DNA of 11,160 nt from Auxenochlorella pyrenoidosa. Its lineage: Eukaryota > Chlorophyta > Trebouxiophyceae > Chlorellales > Chlorellaceae. Below, in pieces: positions 1 to 8,500 of the stretch (its first letter is position 1; every line of letters starts with the position of its first letter). Made by a program: the position numbers and the translations under genes. The notes below the pieces were generated by a model, which saw only the letters and a program-made list of their open reading frames with translations, ran no database searches and had not been told where the DNA came from. The stretch is taken from NCBI GenBank assembly GCA_001430745.1, contig KQ481962.1, forward strand, positions 249,423-260,582, in the 5' to 3' direction.

Positions 1-10
1 ACACACCCAT

Positions 11-36
11 CCCACCCACCCACCCACCCCCACCCT
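11..36. repeat. (CCCA)n simple repeat in a kinase intron
   Basis: CCCA units run through the intron after kinase exon 16. On the coding strand this is G/T-rich GGGT, with possible G-quadruplex character. Confidence 0.6.
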
Positions 37-44
37 ATGCCCAC

Positions 45-3000
45 CTGCTGCACGATCCACACCTCCTCGAGCACCCCCCCCAAACTCAGGCTTTTCTGCG
101 GCTCCAGAAGGCCGTCCTCTGGGGCCTGCCGGGGCAGCAGCAGGGAGAAGGGGAGGGAGCTAGGCGGTCAGGATGGCGCCGCAAACCCCCTGCTCCACCC
201 TGCAGCCGGGTGCCGCACTATGGCATGCATGGTGTGGAGAGCAGAGGCGTTGCGCCATCCCGCGTCCACTCGCCTCTGCTGTCTTCAGGCCGAACTCGTA
301 GGTTTGCACTATGTTGGGGTGGTTCAGGTTCTTGCTGCAGGCAGAGGGCAAAAGAAGCGGCGCATGAGAGCAACACCAATGCGGCTAGGAGCTCAGGAAA
401 AGCGGAGTTCGGCCAAAACTGCGCCCTGCCCTTCGCACAGAAAAGGTCAACTGGTGATAGCCTGCTGCAACCCTGCCGGATGTCCTGCCCTGCTCCATCC
501 AGCAAGACTGCACTGCGCACCTGAGCAGCCCCTCCAGCATGGGAGCTGCCAGCTCAGCGGAGGCCGGGTCCACGCGCGTCTTGATCACCTGCAGGGCGGG
601 GGGGCAGGCAGCACGGTGCTGAGCGACAGGGGCAGGCGGTCGAGCAGGCTGCTGCCCCAGGGGATAGGAAAATACCAGGCAAGCAGGCAAACGTGGCTGG
701 GCCGGGCCGGCGGGGCGGGGACAAGCCGGCGTGCGTGATGGCAGCGCAGGCTGGCGCATCGGGGCTCGCCTTCACTGCGACGTCTGCGCCGCGCCATGTG
801 CCTCGGTACACCGCTCCAAAGCCACCCCTGCGCGCAACATTGTCGACGGGGTATGTGGGCGCAGCTGCAAGCCGCCCCTGGTTCTGAGATTCTCAGCTGC
901 AAGCAGGCAGCATCCTGACATGGCCATGGCAGGTTATGCCGGGCCCATGACGCCCTGCATCGTCGGCTGCACCGCCCTACCGGCCAAGGATCCTCCCAAG
1001 CTTGACATCTTTCACCGCCTCTGGCACCTGCAGGGGGGTGGATGATTTAGGGAGGCGTTCCAGCGTTCTGGTAAGGCAATGTCGATTACAGATGCAGCGC
1101 GGCTGTTGCCCACCCCTGCGTGCCAATCACTCCCTGGCTGGCCGCCTGTGTTTGGCCCTCACAGCCCCGGCCTACCTCGCTAGCGGCGGGGGTGGCAGCA
1201 GACTCGCTCTCCACAGTTGCCACGCTGCTCAGCTGGGGGAAGTCCAGGTCCGTCTGCAAGGCAGCAGCAGCAACGGCAGACAACCCAGTGAGGCTGCAGC
1301 CGGCCGGGCACGTTCAAATGCAGCCAGCCACCGCCGCCGGCAGCCCAGGCCGAACCAAGGCGGCGGCAACCACCCCCGCGGCGCGCCCAAGGGCGTGGAT
1401 GTAGGTTGGGTGCGGCTTGGCGGCCCCGCCGCTCACCACCGTCCTCGGGGAGGGGCCGCCCCACTCCTGCAGGGAGCCCGCCAGCTGCTTCTGCGCCAGC
1501 GGGTCCAGGCTTGCGCGGGGCGCCAGCTGTCCCAGGGCCGGCAGGTCCAGGCTTGCGCGACGCACCAGCTGCCCGGCGCCTCGTGCCGACTGCTGCTGCC
1601 ACAGCGCCACCTGCCGCTGGTAGTCGACGCTGCGCCTGAGGGAGGCGCCGGCCAGCAGGCCGGGTTGGTGCTCCATCGAGCGGCGCACGTCCACGCTGTG
1701 CCTGCGCGGCAGCTGCTGCGCCCGCGGCGCCTGCCAATCGTGCAGCGCCGCCTGCTGGGAGCGCAGCACCATGGGCGGCGGCACCGCCTGGTGCATCCCC
1801 CCCTCGTCCTCCTCCCCCTCCTCTGGCCACCGCTGCAGTTCCTCTCCCGGCTGCCGCCAGCGCGCCTGGAAGGGGCTGGCAAGCTGCCCCCTCGCCTCGT
1901 GCTGATGCTGCCACTGCTCGCGCTGCGCATCCCTCGGCAGTGGCAGCCCGTAGCCGGGCTGCTGCGTGTGCTGCGCCAGGGGCGACGGGGGCTCGAGCCC
2001 CTCATCCTGCTCCCAGCGAGCTGCCGAGGGCCGCTGCAGTGCCGCAGCGTGCTGCGCATGCTGCCGCTGCAGCTCCTGCTGCTTGCCCGCCTGCTGCCGC
2101 CGCACCTCCTTCACCACCCCAAAGTAGAAGGAGGCATTCATGGCGTCGACCATGGAGGCATCTGCACGAGGGGAGGGGAGCGGGCCAGGGGAGCTCCTGG
2201 GTGTGGGGTGACAGGTTCACCATGCATGGATGCACATCGAGCAGGAGGCAAATGCCTGGTGGCATGGCAGGCTTGTTGTGGCGACGCACGGCACGAGTGA
2301 GCAATGCGATTCGATTGCCACGCCCTCACCAACAGCGTCTTTGAGCACCTCGTCTCCCTCGGCTAACGCGCACGCGCTCAGGTGGTAGGAAGTGGCTGGC
2401 CGGAACTCCAGCAGCACGCAGTCGCAGGCGCCGCCTGGGGCACAGAACGGAGCAGGAGCAGCAGCCACAAGCCACTCAATGTGAAGCAGCATCGCCACCA
2501 GAGGCTGAGATCACTCTGAACATGCTCAACTGCTGGCGTGCATGGGTGCCAGCACCAATGTGAACTAATCGACCGCCATGCCTCTCACCAGCCACCGTGA
2601 GCACAAAGGGCTGCCGCTCGCGGATGCCCTGCGCCGTGCGTGCACGGCTGTTGCCGCCCGACACAGCGCTGAAGAGCTCCCAGAAACTCGAGCGAAGGCA
2701 GGAGTGCTCAGGTACGCCTGCGAAATCACACAGGGGGCTCAGGGCGGCATGGCATCGGTCTGCAGACATGGACAGCCTCGAGCACATTGTTGCCCCTTGA
2801 TGCCTGTCAATTTGTTGCCACAGCCAAAGGCTCCCCCTGCTCTTCGCCTCACCCGTCTCCCGCGCGAAGCGGTCGTTCACCCAGGCGATGGGCCACTTGT
2901 CGTCCGAGGCCACATCCACCAGCAGCACCGGCTCCGGGAAGCACGACAGCGCGCGCACTGCACGGGGGGAAGGCGCTGCCATGCTCAGCACAAGCCAAGG

Positions 3001-4494
3001 ACCGGCGGGGGCAGCGGGGGCCCAGTGCTTGAGCCCGCCCTGTCGGCACGCTGCTGGCAGGCCTGCCCCGGCTCGCCTGTGTGCTTGCGCACGAGCAGCG
3101 CGGCGTCCACCTGCTCCTTGCTGTGCCGCTCCTCGGCCTGGGGAGCAGTCGGCACAGGCAGGCGGCGGGTCAGCAGGCAGTCGAAGTGTGGCAGGATGGG
3201 AGGAGCAAAGGACTGGTTGGGGCAATGGCAGGCGCAGCACAGGCGCACAAGCTGGGGTTGGCGGCCCCCCTTTCCCCCCCGCCCGCCACACCTCGCCCCG
3301 CTCGATGTCCTTGGCAATCATTGCGCTGAAGCTGCGCAGCACGTCCAGCGCGCCTGCAGCGCAAAAAACGACAGCGGCAGGCCCGGCTCGCTCAGCACCT
3401 CAAAGGTGACATGTGCTGCGATCAGAGGGGGGCGGTTTGACCAGGAGGTGCAGCATGGCCAGTGCCTGCCATACGGGCCCTCCTTACCTGCATTGAGGGT
3501 GCGCGGCTTGCTGTCCAGCAGCTCAAGGCTGCCCAGCACACGCCCCTCGCTGCACACCTGCAGGGGGTGGGGACGAGGGGGCGGCGCCACTGTGAAGCGT
3601 GGCATGCTCACAAGAGAGCAGTGCAGCATGGGCGCACCACCTCCGGGAGGCCCGCCCTGCACTGATGAGCACACTGATGAGTATAAGGGCAATCTGGGGG
3701 GGCGCTCACCACGGGCGCTGCCGCGTAGAAGCGGGTGAGAGGCGGCCAGGGCACGAAGAGGGCGCCTTTGAACTGCGCATGCTTCATTGTGTCATGCACC
3801 ACCATGACTGCACCAGGGTGGAAACACGATACGGGGTGCACTGATTACGGGCAGCCCTAGGCCAGTTTGCAAGCGCGGCAAACTTGGATAGTGGCCAAGC
3901 TGGATGCCCTGTCATTTATGCACGACAAGCGTACTGTTTGGCTCTGTCAACTGCATGTGGGTGCTGGCAAAGCGACTCACTGTCACAGGTCTTGCCGATG
4001 GAGCTCGCATTGAACCACAGCGAGCGCTGGGCGCTTTCTGCCAGCGAAATGCGTGCCACTGGCACCTGAAGCGTCTCTTTAAGCACATCAAGTGCGCTGC
4101 TGAAGCGCTCGTTCACGGCTTCATCCCTGCGCCAAAAAGGGAGGGCCCTCACTTTGCCAGCAGAAGCAGATATGGAAGCTAGCCGCAGCGGGTGGCTGGC
4201 GGGGCCGGCGGTGTCAGCTGATCCCCTCCAGTCGGCGAGGCCTTTTATCTCAATAACTGCTCACCTAAGTCGCTGTGACCCGCCTGGCGAGGCGAGGAGC
4301 GGGGTGTTGGCACTGCCCTGCTTTCCCCCAAGAGAGAGCCCGCTATCACGGCTCGAGGCAGAGTTGGTCTGTGGAACGCTGCTGACAGTCAGTTGATCGG
4401 CGCTGGGCGAGCCGAGCGCGGTGGAGCCGACAGGGTTGCCTTTGGCTCCTGGCTCAGGCACAGGGGAACGCTGCAAACTCAACGAGCACCCCAT
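45..4494 (-). CDS. GAF-PAS-protein kinase, putatively N-myristoylated (3' end outside window)
   Basis: Likely a soluble or membrane-tethered sensor kinase. Exons in transcript order, minus strand: 4494-4265, 4126-3981, 3807-3710, 3557-3488, 3398-3292, 3137-3077, 2957-2853, 2717-2589, 2434-2330, 2161-1437, 1253-1176, 1027-981, 827-770, 588-521, 334-274, 125-45. Every junction keeps frame (2169 nt, 723 residues). Seen: MGCSLS at residues 1-6, a GAF domain at about 78-214, PAS at about 239-345, a Gln/Pro-rich linker at 352-592, and a kinase N-lobe from about 626 with glycine loop GRGGFG (633-638), beta-3 lysine K653 in VAVK, alpha-C glutamate E672, HPNIV (681-685) and hinge WIVQQ at 719-723. The catalytic loop and C-lobe lie beyond base 45. 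The kinase sub-style resembles Raf/MAPKKK-like families, but neither Ser/Thr nor Tyr specificity nor activity can be checked here. An in-frame ATG at 4608 is an alternative start; I chose 4494 for the lipidation motif. The gene structure is firm; the signal and substrate are unknown. Confidence 0.85.
272..273 (-). other. Probable GC splice donor, kinase exon 15
   Basis: The coding strand reads GCAGAG|GCGAGT. With the CAG acceptor before 125 this keeps frame (phase 0). A GT-AG alternative also keeps frame: exon end 270 (GCGA|GTGG) joined to the acceptor CCCCAG, starting at about base 119. Residues 697-698 differ slightly between the two. The GC version fits the donor and acceptor consensus better. 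Confidence 0.5.
768..769 (-). other. GC splice donor, kinase exon 13
   Basis: The coding strand reads GTGAAG|GCGAGC, directly after VAVK, and the next exon begins VIKT, which restores an unbroken kinase beta-3 strand. The first downstream GT (in CTT|GTCC) is out of phase with the next acceptor and would break the domain. This is the best-supported GC-AG intron in the window. Confidence 0.85.
1437..2161 (-). other. Long linker exon with repeated RRxS-type sites
   Basis: This single 725-nt exon encodes residues 352-592, rich in Gln, Pro and His and probably disordered apart from a short helix near its start (KEVRRQQAGKQQELQRQ). Residues 503-570 carry five basic-Ser motifs: RRHSVD (S506), RRSM (S512), RRSVD (S528), RRASLD (S554) and PRASLD (S568). 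The last two belong to a 14-residue tandem repeat. The exon is several times longer than any other exon in this gene, which fits a fast-evolving disordered insert between sensor domains and kinase. Confidence 0.8.
1502..1559. repeat. 42-bp tandem repeat within the linker exon
   Basis: GGTCCAGGCTTGCGCG occurs at 1502-1517 and again at 1544-1559. The 42-bp period encodes two 14-residue units on the minus strand, RASLDLPALGQLAP and RASLDPLAQKQLAG. It is an in-frame duplication that doubled a basic-Ser motif. Confidence 0.75.
2330..2957 (-). other. PAS-domain region of the kinase gene
   Basis: Exons 7-9 encode about residues 239-350. Seen in order: FPEPVLLVDV, WPIAWVNDRFARETG (the PAS N-x-x-F-x-x-x-x-G core), SSFWELFSAVSG, QPFVLTVA and VLLEFRPATSYH, a typical PAS beta-sheet end. 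The flavin-binding LOV signature GRNCRFLQ is absent, so this is not a blue-light LOV domain by sequence. A helical connector (residues 218-237, with EERHSKEQVDAALLVRKH) joins the GAF domain to it. It probably senses a small molecule or mediates dimerisation, and would sit upstream of the kinase as a regulatory module. Confidence 0.82.
3075..3076 (-). other. Probable GC splice donor, kinase exon 6
   Basis: The coding strand reads CACACAG|GCGAGC (phase 1) and joins the acceptor at 2958 to give KHT-V-RALSCF. An in-frame alternative uses a weak downstream donor, CAGC|GTGCCG, and adds about 10 residues. The GC donor matches the consensus far better. Confidence 0.6.
3292..4126 (-). other. GAF-domain region of the kinase gene
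   Basis: Exons 2-5 encode about residues 78-217. The start DEAVNERFSSALDVLKETLQ is a typical GAF first helix, followed by VPVARISL (first beta strand), SLWFNAS, then FVPWPPLTRFYAAAPV, which matches the widespread GAF pattern of a PP-x-x-RFYAGAP segment, and VLGSLELLD, which matches its LG-x-L-x-x-x-D strand. It ends in a helix, ALDVLRSFSAMIAKDIERGE. GAF domains bind small ligands or act as dimerisation modules. I see no conserved bilin or haem ligand, so the ligand is unknown. Confidence 0.8.
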
Positions 4495-4504
4495 TTGCAA
4501 CCAT
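4454..4504 (-). other. Upstream ORF overlapping the kinase start
   Basis: ATG at 4504 sits in a strong context (GCGGCCATGG) ten bases before the MGCSLS start and in the +1 frame. It encodes a 16-residue peptide, MVANGVLVEFAAFPCA, and stops at 4454-4456, inside the kinase coding sequence. If the transcript includes it, it could repress or tune kinase translation. Whether it lies in the mRNA leader depends on an unmapped transcription start. Confidence 0.4.
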
Positions 4505-4608
4505 GGCCGCAAGCGTCCAGAAACAAGCCGGTTGTCGAAAAGGTACCCTGATATGTGGTGCCCAAAGCGCCGGGCTGCGCTGAGCGGCTGTCCGGCATGG
4601 TCCGGCAT
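4495..4608 (-). other. Possible N-terminal extension of the kinase
   Basis: ATG at 4608 is in frame with ATG 4494, with no stop between, and an in-frame TAA lies 24 bases upstream of it. Starting there adds 38 residues and buries the MGC motif, which would abolish N-myristoylation. Its context (CAGAAATGC) has a purine at -3. I treat the stretch as 5' UTR, but the longer form cannot be excluded. Confidence 0.3.
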
Positions 4609-4609
4609 T
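4590..4609. repeat. 10-bp tandem repeat in the kinase leader
   Basis: GTCCGGCATG followed directly by GTCCGGCATT. It overlaps the alternative ATG at 4608, so part of it would be translated if that start is used. It could equally be a paired protein-binding site. Confidence 0.5.
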
Positions 4610-4827
4610 TCTGCCCCGATTCGCCCCCATTAGCCCCCATTCCCCCCTCGTGTACATCCAGGTGCAATGGTTTGCCTCTCTTTGAGGCCTGTCGGGTCAG
4701 CCTGGACCGACGGACAAAGCCTGCGGCGGGAAGCCTGATTTCTGCGGTGTACCCTTCGCCCTCCAGAACCCTCTGCCAAGTGGGAGCTGACTTAACACGC
4801 CTTCGACGCTGTATCCCTGCCAAATTG

Positions 4828-4835
4828 TAGGGTTT
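4828..4835 (-). promoter_or_regulatory. Telo-box-like octamer AAACCCTA
   Basis: The coding strand reads ACAAACCCTACAATTT about 335 bases upstream of the kinase ATG. AAACCCTA is the plant telo-box found in promoters of growth-related genes and matches the TTTAGGG telomere unit used by plants and many green algae. A single copy is weak evidence. Confidence 0.3.
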
Positions 4836-5023
4836 GTTAGCATTATGGCGTTTCAGCGCCCCGAACTCGCACCCATGAGCTCTTGCAGGCGACAACGCTG
4901 CAGGGTGTGTGGTGGCGCCTGCTGCTCTGTTCATGCCACCCCTTCAATTTGCAAGGCTGTCCCTGCTTGCAGGTTGAAAACTATGCACAAGTAATTGAGG
5001 GTGCTTTAATGTGCTGCGCGTGA

Positions 5024-5056
5024 CATGCATGCAAGGACCCATGCATGCATGCATGC
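5024..5056. repeat. ATGCATGC inverted-repeat cluster
   Basis: CATGCATGC at 5024-5032 and CATGCATGCATGCATGC at 5040-5056 are separated by AAGGACC. Each is self-complementary and the two arms can pair into a short hairpin. It lies directly after the TGTAA signal, so it may mark the transcript end. CATGCA is also the core of the plant RY element, so a promoter role for the next gene is an alternative. Confidence 0.6.
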
Positions 5057-5064
5057 TGCCCAAC

Positions 5065-5069
5065 TTACA
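5065..5069 (-). terminator. Probable poly(A) signal TGTAA of the chromatin gene
   Basis: The coding strand reads GTTGTAAGTT about 335 bases after the stop codon at 5403. TGTAA is the usual chlorophyte nuclear polyadenylation signal, with cleavage normally 10-20 bases downstream. That would put the mRNA end near 5045-5055, in the ATGCATGC cluster. It is the only TGTAA I found on this strand between the two genes. Confidence 0.6.
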
Positions 5070-5303
5070 ACAGCAAAATTCACCTCGGGGCAAGTGCAGA
5101 CAGGTGGTCTGGTGCGGTTCACAGGATGGGGACATGCAGTTGCACAAGTGAGAGTGAGGCATAGTGGTTGGGATTTGAGGGGCTCGTAGACTGGAGAAGG
5201 AACGGTGCTGTGTCGGTGATTTGCAGGGTGTCCCGACCACGACTACTCGCGTTGGTGCCCTGGCCTATCTTGCCAGGAGCATGGACACTGAGTTGGCTGT
5301 CTG

Positions 5304-5383
5304 GCAGGCATGCCGTGACCCGCCTGCTGGGCAATGCGTTGGCTGTACTGGCGGGCGCAGGCATGCTGTGACCCGCCTGCTGG
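5304..5383. repeat. 27-bp direct repeat in the 3' UTR
   Basis: The units at 5304-5330 and 5357-5383 differ at one base (26 of 27 identical; core GTGACCCGCCTGCTGG), 53 bases apart. They lie just downstream of the chromatin-gene stop. A shared 15-mer, CTGTGACCCGCCTGG, recurs at 4273-4287 inside exon 1 of the kinase gene. The role is unknown. Confidence 0.75.
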
Positions 5384-5402
5384 CAGCTGCTGCCGGGCCG
5401 GC

Positions 5403-5519
5403 TCAGCGCAGTCCCCGGCACTCCCTGCGCTGCATGCGCACCACCTCGCACGCCTTCTTCAGCTTGGGGTTGATGCAGTACTTGCACTGGCCGCACTTTT
5501 CGAGGCGCGCGCGCTTGCC
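5403..5519 (-). other. Second half-CXXC zinc finger at the C-terminus
   Basis: The last 38 residues contain KCGQCKYCINPKLKKAC followed by EVVRMQRREC, with cysteines 767, 770, 773, 782 and 792, preceded by basic GKRARLEK. It has the form of the second half of a CXXC finger without the first CXXCXXC cluster. Such half-CXXC motifs are, to my knowledge, common in green algal chromatin proteins. It probably contacts DNA. The protein ends four residues after the last cysteine. Confidence 0.75.
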
Positions 5520-8500
5520 GGGTGGCAGGCCCAGCGCCTCCTCAATCGGGATGCTGGGGGGGCTCTCGCCGCTCTTGCCAGCCTTCTCGCCGCCACCATT
5601 GGTGGGTGGGCTGGCGCTGCGCTTGCCGCCAGTCTTGTTGCTGCGCTGGGCTGCCGCAGGGTCAGAGCTGCAGGGCAGGCAGCAAGAACAACCCGGGCCG
5701 ACAGTGTGACTTCCGGCCATGACGGATGTGGAGGAGCGCACAACGAACTGTGCAGGCAGCCACTCGCACAGAGCGACTGCGGCACCATGCAACTCAGCGC
5801 AGCAGCAACAGCACCTGAGCCGCACTGCGCCGCACCTGGGGCCCGCTGCAGCCGCGGCCGCAGCGGCCGCTTCTGCGGCCTCGAAGATTGCGACAGGAGA
5901 TGCCAATTCTGCTCCTGCTGCAGCAGCCGCTGCCGCTGCTGCATCCATCGCCTCGCCTTCCTCCTCGGCATCGCTGGACACCCTGCGCTTCCCCCTGCCC
6001 TTGTTCCTGGCTCCGGCCCCGCCGGCCTTGGCCAGCCCCGTGCCGGCGGCGCCGCCACCCTTGCCCCTGCCGCTGCCCAGCTGCGCCTGCTGTGCCGCTG
6101 CGGCGCGCGCCGCGCGCTGCGCTGTGGCCACCACCTCGCGCTCCTCGGCTGTCAGCTCCGGCACCTCGCCCGTCGCCTCCAGGCCCTTGACTGCGCTGCC
6201 AAACAGCACCTCAAAGGCCTGCCCGGGGGACGGGGGAGGGCAGGGGGCAGGTGGGAAGATGGCAGTGGGGCAGGCAACCGAGGTCCGTCGTTAGCAGGCC
6301 ATCAGTGCCACCTACTTACACCCTGCCCTGTGTTGCCAGGCTTGAGCACACGGCGCCACCAGGGCTGAGTGGTGGCATGTTAATTCGCAGTGCTCCACCA
6401 CCCAGAGCGTCTGTCCACGCCGAGGCTCACGGGGTGTGAGTGCCACACCCTGTGCCCCCATCCAGCCCCCTGACGCCCCAGCACGAGCATGGCCCAAAGG
6501 CAGTGCAGTGCACCCGTCACAGGGGGCAGATCCTGGCGCCAGCGCACCTCGCGGTTCTTGCGGCGCAGCTCCTGAGTGGACGTGACGTAGGCGGCCTTGG
6601 CGCCCTCGGGGGGTGCCGTGGGGGGCGGCGGGGCGGGGCCCTGCGGCCGGGGGTGGGGCAGGCGGGGTCAGGCGCTTGTGCGCTCTCTTCTTTGCAGGCA
6701 GGGAGGGTTTGGCATGTCGCACAGAACGGAGCTGCAGCGCAGCCTGACCGGGGGCGGCAGCCCGGCCAGGCATGCTGCACAGCGCTGGGAAAGACGCCCT
6801 TGCCCGCCCTGCCGTCGAGCCCCCCCCAGCCAGCCTCACCAGCGCGCGCCGCCCCTGGTCGCGGCTGCGCAGCCGCTCCTGGGCAGCCGCCAGGCGCTGC
6901 CGCGCCAGCGCCGCGTCGCGCGGCCACTGCTCCACCGGGGAGGCCAGCCGGATGCGCTCGTCGTGCTGCCACAGGCGGTGCATGCCCACCTCGCCGTCGT
7001 CGTAGCACACCGTGTGCCTGCCGGAGGGGGGGGGGGAGCCGGGCGGTCCCATCAAGAGCGGGCGAAGAGGGGCGGCAGCCGTCGCTGCAGGCCATGCATC
7101 CCACTTCATGAGCAGAGCATGGTGCGTGCCGTGCCTGCACAGCTGGGCAGCGGGGCAGCCGGGCAGGTGCGTGCCGGGCTACTGGGCGCACAGTGAGCGA
7201 GATGGCGTGGCTGCCCACGACACATGACCACCCGCCGGACTCCCCCCGGTTGGCAGGCCTCACTGCGCTGTGCAAAGACCGCTGCGTGCAGCCCCCCACA
7301 AGTCGGTTTCCTGGGATGGAAACATGTGCAGGCAATTTAAATCTAGCAAAAGATGAAAACAAGGGAAAAAAGGCTCCCAGGCTCACTCTGTGGAGACAGC
7401 GTCATACAGCGCCAGGATGCCTGAGTAGAAGGTCTGGTCGCCCTCCCACCACACCTGCAGGGCGGCAGCGGGGCGGCAGCGTAGCGGCGAGCCCGTGGCG
7501 TGGGTGCCAGCTCGATCAAGTGGCCAGCTGGCATGGGGGCCGAGCCTTAAGCCGGTTTCGACATGGCAGCCATCCGCCCTGGATTCCCCTGGCTGCTTTC
7601 CCAAGCCGCCCGCAGGGCACAAGGGACAGCAAGAGCCCGTGGCGGGTGGCAGCAAGCTGCACTCGCCTGCACGCGCGCACCCACTGCGCCCTCGCCGTTG
7701 ATGGCCACCTGCCCAGGGGGCCAGCGCAGCAGCAGGATGTTGGCGCCTCGCTACCATGCAATAGCTTCAACACCGCTGCTAGGGCACATCTGACCATAAC
7801 GACAGCTGCTGCGCTGGCTGTCCCACCAGACCACCAGACCAGCCAAAGCAGCATGCCCCTGGCATGCACCTGTGCACCCGCGTGCCCCGACAGCGCGGCC
7901 GCCTTCATGCGCTGCGTCAGGCAGTCGAAGCGGCGCTGGCCTGCAGGGCGGGAGGGGCCGGCTGGCAGTGGGACGGGGCGGTCTGCAGGTGCCTTGCGAG
8001 GCCGGTGTAATGTGGACAGAGACCACAGCCCAGCCATCTGACGCCAGCAAGCCAGCTGCCGCACCTGCCACCTCGATCATAAGGCCGCCGGCGCCAGCCT
8101 CCCCAAAAGGCAGCCCTCCCCCGCCCCCGGCCCCCTCGCCCGCGTAGTTGTTCATGCACGTCTTGCACTGCCCGCAGCGCTGCTTGAGGTTGATGGCGCC
8201 GGCGGCGGCCGAGGCGCGCGTGCGCCGCATGCGATCGGCTTCCAGGCAGTTGCGGTGCTGCTTGATCCACAGGCTGGCCTTGGCATCCTGCGCGCGGGGG
8301 TGGGGTGGGGGGGGGGGGCGGGGCGAGCAGAGGCAGGCCAGCTCAGGCGGGGCTGTCTGCGGGCTGCACCAGCACCCTGCGCCAGTGTGGTGCCTACAGG
8401 CCACAGGCCGTTGCACTGCCCAGCCTGCTGCGCGGTGCCCCCTTGCCTTGAGCGCCCGGACCATCTCGTCGCCATACTTCCACCGCCCGCCGTTGCTCCT

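Larger units (their letters stand above)
45..1027 (-). other. Protein kinase domain, N-lobe only
   Basis: Exons 12-16 encode residues 619-723. Seen: VKLGRILGRGGFGAVYRGTW (beta 1, glycine loop, beta 2), DVAVKVIKT with the ATP-contacting lysine, a helix carrying E672 exactly nine residues before HPNIV, then a charged insert (PEDGLLEPQKS) before EEVWIVQQ at the hinge. All N-lobe catalytic elements present in the window are intact. The HRD and DFG motifs would lie left of base 45. The donor of the last visible exon is GT at 44-43. Confidence 0.88.
4495..5402. promoter_or_regulatory. Intergenic region between the two minus-strand genes
   Basis: About 900 bases without a recognisable gene. The right part (about 5050-5402) is the 3' UTR of the chromatin gene. 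The remainder should hold the promoter and leader of the kinase gene. No convincing TATA box is visible. Open frames here lack splice logic, domain sense and consistent codon use. Distinct sites inside are annotated separately. Confidence 0.6.

Noticed and set aside
11..36. CRISPR-like or satellite array in the CCCA repeats
   Set aside because: The units are four bases with no spacers, which makes this an ordinary microsatellite in an intron.
160..351. Small minus-strand gene starting just before the HPNIV motif
   Set aside because: The stretch from 334 is an internal kinase exon. The upstream part is intron, and the frame joins to flanking exons.
2330..2957. LOV blue-light photoreceptor domain
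   Set aside because: The region is PAS, but the flavin-binding cysteine motif of LOV domains is absent.
37..3738. Long open frames on the plus strand, such as 1002-2300 and 2578-3738
   Set aside because: They lie opposite well-supported minus-strand exons, have no domain sense, and arise because stop codons are rare at this GC content.
4479..4934. Separate 151-residue gene in the intergenic region
   Set aside because: It overlaps kinase exon 1 in another frame, has no recognisable domain and shows mixed codon use.
5403..6209. One uninterrupted 268-residue exon for the end of the chromatin gene
   Set aside because: It includes a poly-Cys, compositionally odd stretch flanked by good splice sites in matching phase, so an intron at 5668-5835 is more likely.
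7018..7386. Gene in the AT-richer patch around 7310-7370
   Set aside because: It lies in an intron that separates the two halves of the Tudor-like domain, and the flanking phases join perfectly without it.
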